From Streptomyces sp. RKAG290 (lineage in GTDB: Bacteria > Actinomycetota > Actinomycetes > Streptomycetales > Streptomycetaceae): a stretch of DNA of 64,000 nucleotides. The position numbers were made by a program, and so were the translations under genes. Within the stretch, counting starts at the first letter, position 1. Each line of letters starts with the position of its first letter. Location of the stretch: NCBI RefSeq assembly GCF_023701695.1, contig NZ_JAJOZC010000001.1:124001-188000 (forward strand). Reading direction: 5' to 3'. Positions 60,613 to 64,000 of the stretch are shown in pieces. Below the pieces are notes generated by a model, which saw only the letters and a program-made list of their open reading frames with translations, searched no databases and had not been told where the DNA came from.

Positions 60613-61587
60613 GTGACTATCACCTCTCCCCACCTCGGCAGTTCACAGGCGTGGACTGACGCGCAACTGCTGTACGCGCTGGAAGAGGTGGTGGAGAAGG
60701 AGCTCAACCGCCATCTCAAGGTCGCCAAGGACTGGATGCCCCACGAGTACGTGCCGTTCTCCGACGGCCGGAACTTCCCCGGCATCTTCGAGGACGGCCA
60801 GGCCTGGGAGTCCGAGCAGTCCAAGGTCACCGACATCGGCAAGATCGCCCTGGTCGTGAACCTGCTGACCGAGGACAACCTCCCCAGCTACCACCACGAG
60901 ATCGCCTCGCTCTTCGGCCGCGACGGCGCCTGGGGCACCTGGGTGCACCGCTGGACGGCCGAGGAGGGCCGCCACGGCATCGTGATGCGTGACTACCTGC
61001 TCACCTCGCGTGCCGTGGACCCGGACAAGCTGGAGCAGTTCCGGATGACGCACATGGCGGAGGGCTTCGAGTCCGACAACCGCCACTCGATGCTGCACTC
61101 CGTGGCCTACGTGGCCTTCCAGGAGCTGGCGACCCGGGTGTCGCACCGGAACACCGGCCACCAGTCGGGCGACCCGGTCTGCGACCGGATGCTGGCGCGG
61201 ATCGCGACCGACGAGAACCTGCACATGGTCTTCTACCGCAACCTCCTCGGCGCGGCCTTCGAGCTCGCCCCGGACCTGACCATGCAGTCCGTGCGCGACG
61301 TCGTCGTGAACTTCCGGATGCCCGGCCACGGCATGCCCGGCTTCGAGCGGGCCGCCGCGCAGATGGCGATCGGCGAGATCTACAACATGCGGATCCACCA
61401 CGACGACGTCATCCAGCCGGTGCTTCGCTACCTGAAGGTGCTGGACATCGACGGTCTGGGCCCGGAGGGCCTCCAGGCGCAGGAGGAGCTGGGTCTGTAC
61501 ATGAACGGGCTGGACAGCGAGGCCTCGAAGTTCGACGCGAAGCTGGCCGCGCGCAAGGCCCGGTTGGCGGCCCGCGCCGAGGCCTGA
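60613..61587 (+). CDS. Acyl-ACP desaturase (soluble diiron type)
   Basis: 324 residues. Two diiron motifs: EEGRH (117-121) and DENLH (200-204), with further ligands E87 (LLTEDNLPSYHHE) and E171 (FQELATR). The family (plant stearoyl-ACP desaturase, mycobacterial DesA) introduces a cis double bond into acyl-ACP. GTG 60613 has AGGAG seven bases upstream. The inverted repeat immediately before it suggests control by a lipid-responsive repressor. Confidence 0.92.
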   Translation: MTITSPHLGSSQAWTDAQLLYALEEVVEKELNRHLKVAKDWMPHEYVPFSDGRNFPGIFEDGQAWESEQSKVTDIGKIALVVNLLTEDNLPSYHHEIASLFGRDGAWGTWVHRWTAEEGRHGIVMRDYLLTSRAVDPDKLEQFRMTHMAEGFESDNRHSMLHSVAYVAFQELATRVSHRNTGHQSGDPVCDRMLARIATDENLHMVFYRNLLGAAFELAPDLTMQSVRDVVVNFRMPGHGMPGFERAAAQMAIGEIYNMRIHHDDVIQPVLRYLKVLDIDGLGPEGLQAQEELGLYMNGLDSEASKFDAKLAARKARLAARAEA

Positions 61588-61688
61588 CGGTCCGCGCCAC
61601 CCGGCTGCCGGGCGGAGCGCGCCCGTGCGGCCCGCCCCGCACCGTCACGTCCTGGTGGGGTGGCCCCTGCCGGCGGGCGCGTGAACCG

Positions 61689-61694
61689 TACGCT
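61689..61694 (+). promoter_or_regulatory. -10 box of a leaderless chitosanase promoter
   Basis: TACGCT, six bases, GTG 61701. No ribosome-binding site is present. Confidence 0.4.
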
Positions 61695-61700
61695 GGGCCG

Positions 61701-62620
61701 GTGAAGCCTGTGACCCGTCTTGCTCTCTTCGGTGCGCCGATAGCGATCGCCGCCTCCATCCTCTTCAACAGCGGCGGTGACGAGTCCGAGGCGCCCAAGA
61801 GTCCCCCGGCGGCGGCGGATCCGGCCGACGCGTCCGTCGGGCCCGACCCGTACGCCGCCGCGGACGACGAGGGCGGCGGCAGCTGGACGCACGCGTCGAC
61901 GGCATGCCGGCCGGACTGGCCGCGCCGAAGATGCGCGAGATCGCCTGGAAGCTGCTGGCCAGCTCGGAGGGTTCGACGCTGGACTGGCGCAGCCAGTACG
62001 CCGCGATCGACGACAACGGCGACGGCACCGGCTACACGGCGGGGATCGTCGGTTTCTGTTCCGGTACGCACGACATGCTGACGTTCGTCGAGGCGTTTAC
62101 CAAGGACCACCCCGACAGTCCGCTGACGCCTTTCGTCCCGGCCCTGCGCAAGGTCGACGGCTCCGGCTCGCACCAGGGCCTCGACCCCGGCTTCACGGCC
62201 GCGTGGAAGAAGTCGGCCACTGACCCGGCGTTCCGCGCCGCCCAGGACCGGGTCAGGGACGAGCAGTACTTCGAGCCGGCGGTACGGCTGGCCAAGCTGG
62301 ACGGGCTCGGCACCCTGGGTCAGTTCATCTACTTCGACGCGATGGTGCTGCAAGGGACCGGGACGGACGCGGACGCCTTCTACGGCATCCGGAAGGCGGC
62401 GCTGGCCGAGGCGGACACCGTCGACGAGGGCGGGGACGAGAAGGCGTATCTGGACGCCTTCCTGGACGCCGCGCGCGCCGTGATGAAGTCGAAGAAGAAC
62501 CAGCAGGACACCTCCCGCATAGACACGGCGCAGCGGGAGTTCCTGTACGACGACAACCTGGGGCTCAAGCCGCCGCTGACCTGGAAGATGTACGGCGAGA
62601 CGTTCCGCGTCCCGTCCTGA
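61701..62620 (+). CDS. GH46 chitosanase, secreted, frameshifted as sequenced
   Basis: Hydrolyses beta-1,4 links in chitosan outside the cell. The N-terminal frame gives a signal segment (LALFGAPIAIAASILF) and an Asp/Ala-rich spacer, then the frame is lost in GAGGGCGGCGGCAGCTG (near 61868-61884). The next frame carries the entire GH46 domain from MPAGLAAPKMREIAWKLL: catalytic Glu (ASSEGSTLDW) and Asp (DDNGDGTGYTAG), matching E22 and D40 of the Streptomyces N174 enzyme, then GFCSGTHDML and DTAQREFLYDDNLGLKPPL. One inserted base yields about 306 residues. The hydrophobic N-terminus lacks an obvious cleavage site and might anchor the protein. Confidence 0.87.
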
Positions 62621-62629
62621 CCCCGGGCT

Positions 62630-62884
62630 TCAGCCCTGCTCGCGCCCGACTCTGCGCAGCCGGTCCCGCTCCTTCTCGGAGAGCCCGCCCCAGACACCGA
62701 AGCGTTCGTCGTTGTCGAGGGCGTACTCCAGGCAGGCCAGCCGCCCTTCGCAGGCGTTGCAGAGCTGTTTGGCCTCCCGGGTGGAGCTGCCGGGGGCCGG
62801 GAAGAAGAACTCGGGTCCCGCTTGCGCGCAGAGCGCTGTCTCCTGCCAGGCGAGAGCGGGGTCGGTCATGGTGTTGATCTGCAT
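62630..62884 (-). CDS. WhiB-family iron-sulfur transcriptional regulator
   Basis: 84 residues. Four cysteines at 19, 42, 45 and 51 (C-x22-C-x2-C-x5-C) ligate a [4Fe-4S] cluster; GVWGG (63-67) and the basic tail EKERDRLRRVGRE complete the Wbl signature. Such proteins bind sigma factor HrdB/SigA and alter promoter choice in response to redox or nitric oxide. From gene neighbourhood it may be WblH, but I cannot verify that. ATG 62884 or ATG 62869 could be the start. Confidence 0.88.
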   Translation of the reverse strand: MQINTMTDPALAWQETALCAQAGPEFFFPAPGSSTREAKQLCNACEGRLACLEYALDNDERFGVWGGLSEKERDRLRRVGREQG

Positions 62885-62961
62885 GCGGCACACAGTGCCC
62901 TGCCGCGATAAACGACTGATCAACGAGGCATCAATCCCGGGCCGATGGCGCCGGCGCCGGA

Positions 62962-63762
62962 TCAGCCGGCCGGCGTCGGCGCGCTCTTGATCACGGCGAA
63001 CGCCGCACCGTACGGATCGGTGACGTCGGCGAACGTGCCCACGCCCCGCACCTCCAGCGGTTCCCGCGTCAGCCTGCCGCCCAGCCGCTCGGCCTCCGCC
63101 ACCGCGGCGTCGCAGTCGTCGACCTCGATGTACGGCAGCCAGTGCGGCCCCACGACGGCCCGTACGGGCACGGCTTCGAGCGGGACCAGGCCGCCGAAGC
63201 CGGCCTCCTCGCCGCCGCCCGAGGTCCGGATCAGTGTGTACGAGCCGCCGCCGTCCGGGTAGGGGACCTGTGCGCTCTCCCAGCCGAAGACGGCGTGGTA
63301 GAACGCGGCGGCGGCCGGCACGTCCGGCGTGCAGAGCTCCGCCCAGCACAGGCTGCCGGTGTCACCGACGACGCCGAGTCCCGGAATCAGCTTCGGCTGC
63401 CAGACGCCGAAGTACGCCCCGGCCCGGTCGGTGAACCCGCCCATCCGGCCGAACTCCAGCACGTCCATCGGGGCGAACGCCGCCGCCCCGCCGGACTCCC
63501 GCACGAGCTGTGCGGTGGCGTCGGCGTCCGCCGTCTGGAAGTACACCGACCAGGAGGGCTTGGACTGCTCCTCGGCGACCGTCATCGCGCCGCCGACCGT
63601 CCTGCCGTCCAGCGTGAACATCCCGTAGCCGCCCGTCTCGGGGCCGCCGGGCTCGTACTCCCAGCCGAAGAGAGCGGTGTAGAAGGCCGTGGCCCCGTCG
63701 AGGTCCGGTGTACCGAGGTCCATCCAGTTGGGGGCTCCGTCGACAAAACGGGTGGTGAGCAT
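62962..63762 (-). CDS. VOC-family (glyoxalase/bleomycin-resistance-like) protein, two-domain
   Basis: 266 residues with two vicinal-oxygen-chelate modules: NWMDLGTPDLDGATAFYTAL at about 14-33 and SLCWAELCTPDVPAAAAFYH about 140-159. Motifs such as LFGWEYEPGG and VFGWESAQVP are typical of hydroxylase-linked VOC proteins of Streptomyces. The function is not defined. ATG 63762 starts MLTTRFVDGAPNWMDLG; the longer frame to 63798 adds 12 unlikely residues. Confidence 0.87.
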   Translation of the reverse strand: MLTTRFVDGAPNWMDLGTPDLDGATAFYTALFGWEYEPGGPETGGYGMFTLDGRTVGGAMTVAEEQSKPSWSVYFQTADADATAQLVRESGGAAAFAPMDVLEFGRMGGFTDRAGAYFGVWQPKLIPGLGVVGDTGSLCWAELCTPDVPAAAAFYHAVFGWESAQVPYPDGGGSYTLIRTSGGGEEAGFGGLVPLEAVPVRAVVGPHWLPYIEVDDCDAAVAEAERLGGRLTREPLEVRGVGTFADVTDPYGAAFAVIKSAPTPAG

Positions 63763-63844
63763 GGTGCGCTCCTTCGGTCGTCCCGGTCCCGGACGCATGG
63801 GTTCTCCGCCCCTCCGAGTCTTGCACCGGGCACCGACAACCGCA

Positions 63845-63881
63845 GTCCGTCGGCGGCGCGGTGCCCGCGCCGCCGACGGAC
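63845..63881 (-). terminator. Terminator of the luciferase-like monooxygenase gene
   Basis: A perfect 17-base-pair stem (GTCCGTCGGCGGCGCGG with its complement) and loop TGC, 12 bases beyond the stop at 63893. It also separates this gene from the VOC gene. Confidence 0.8.
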
Positions 63882-63892
63882 GGATCCCCCGT

Positions 63893-64000
63893 TCAGCGGG
63901 TGACGCCCAGCGCCGGCAGCACCGTCTCGGCCACCCGGTAGGCCTCCTCCAGCAGGGGGTTGCCGGAGAGGATGAAGGTGTCCACGCCCAGCTCCTCGAA
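63893..64000 (-). CDS. LLM-class flavin-dependent monooxygenase (SsuD-like), C-terminal fragment
   Basis: Only the last 35 residues are in the window: [20 protein letters not shown] followed by [15 protein letters not shown] and TGA. This tail (ELGxDTFILSGxPxLEEAYR) is characteristic of alkanesulfonate monooxygenase-type enzymes. The body of the protein lies outside the window, so substrate and partners cannot be judged. Confidence 0.75.
   Translation of the reverse strand, partial: FEELGVDTFILSGNPLLEEAYRVAETVLPALGVTR

Overview
The window is about 64 kb of high-GC actinobacterial chromosome, almost certainly Streptomyces. The evidence is the codon bias (long antisense shadow frames nearly everywhere), GTG/TTG starts, ATGA and GTGA gene overlaps, TAnnnT boxes placed 6-8 bases before start codons (leaderless promoters), and lineage genes: an SsgA-family sporulation protein, a WhiB-family protein, an SCO6745-family protein and a Streptomyces-type hopanoid cluster. 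From memory the gene content and order recall the hopanoid-to-ssgD region of the S. coelicolor right arm; this was not checked. I see no rRNA, tRNA, CRISPR array, transposase or att site.

Layout. 1-3453 (leftward): start of a polyprenyl diphosphate synthase, then hpnE, hpnD and hpnC, which make squalene for hopanoids. 3898-10963 (leftward): seven tightly packed genes, namely a DUF5941-like/CDP-alcohol phosphotransferase, a nucleotidyltransferase, a glycerol-1-phosphate-dehydrogenase-like enzyme, a second CDP-alcohol phosphotransferase, a GT2 glycosyltransferase and a TagGH-like ABC exporter. Together they look like a pathway for a polyol-phosphate glycan or glycolipid. galE diverges from it. 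12343-19594: CDF metal exporter, GNAT acetyltransferase, idi, RsbW-like ATPase, HdeD-like protein, crotonase, DJ-1 protein with a GlxA regulator, SCO6745-family protein. 19813-22272: tex. 22665-28278: five-gene oligopeptide/nickel-type ABC importer. 28381-30734: TPR membrane protein and AAA+ ATPase. 30891-34323 (leftward): two amidohydrolases and a GntR regulator. Operator-like palindromes of the form CTTGGYATACCAAG lie before both the importer and the amidohydrolase operon, so the GntR protein probably controls both.

34531-45305: ABC-F protein, D-amino acid oxidase, BCCT transporter, M14 peptidase, LacI regulator, two divergent MpaB/DUF2236 oxygenases with a TetR regulator, and a macrodomain. 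45343-53952: fatty-acid activation and beta-oxidation (acyl-CoA ligase, MerR regulator, FadB, thiolase, acyl-CoA dehydrogenase, AMACR-like CoA transferase). 54243-64000: enoyl-reductase-like protein, small membrane protein, endonuclease V, YciI, BNR-repeat protein, SsgD-like protein, a second ABC-F with a leader-peptide-like 5' region, acyl-ACP desaturase, GH46 chitosanase, WhiB protein, VOC protein and the end of a luciferase-like monooxygenase.

Caution. Six genes (hpnE, hpnC, the ABC-2 permease twice, dppC, ssgD, chitosanase) each need one inserted base to restore a normal protein. Most of these sites are G or C runs one base short, which points to homopolymer undercalling in the consensus rather than real gene decay. 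Coordinates for those genes span the restored reading frames.
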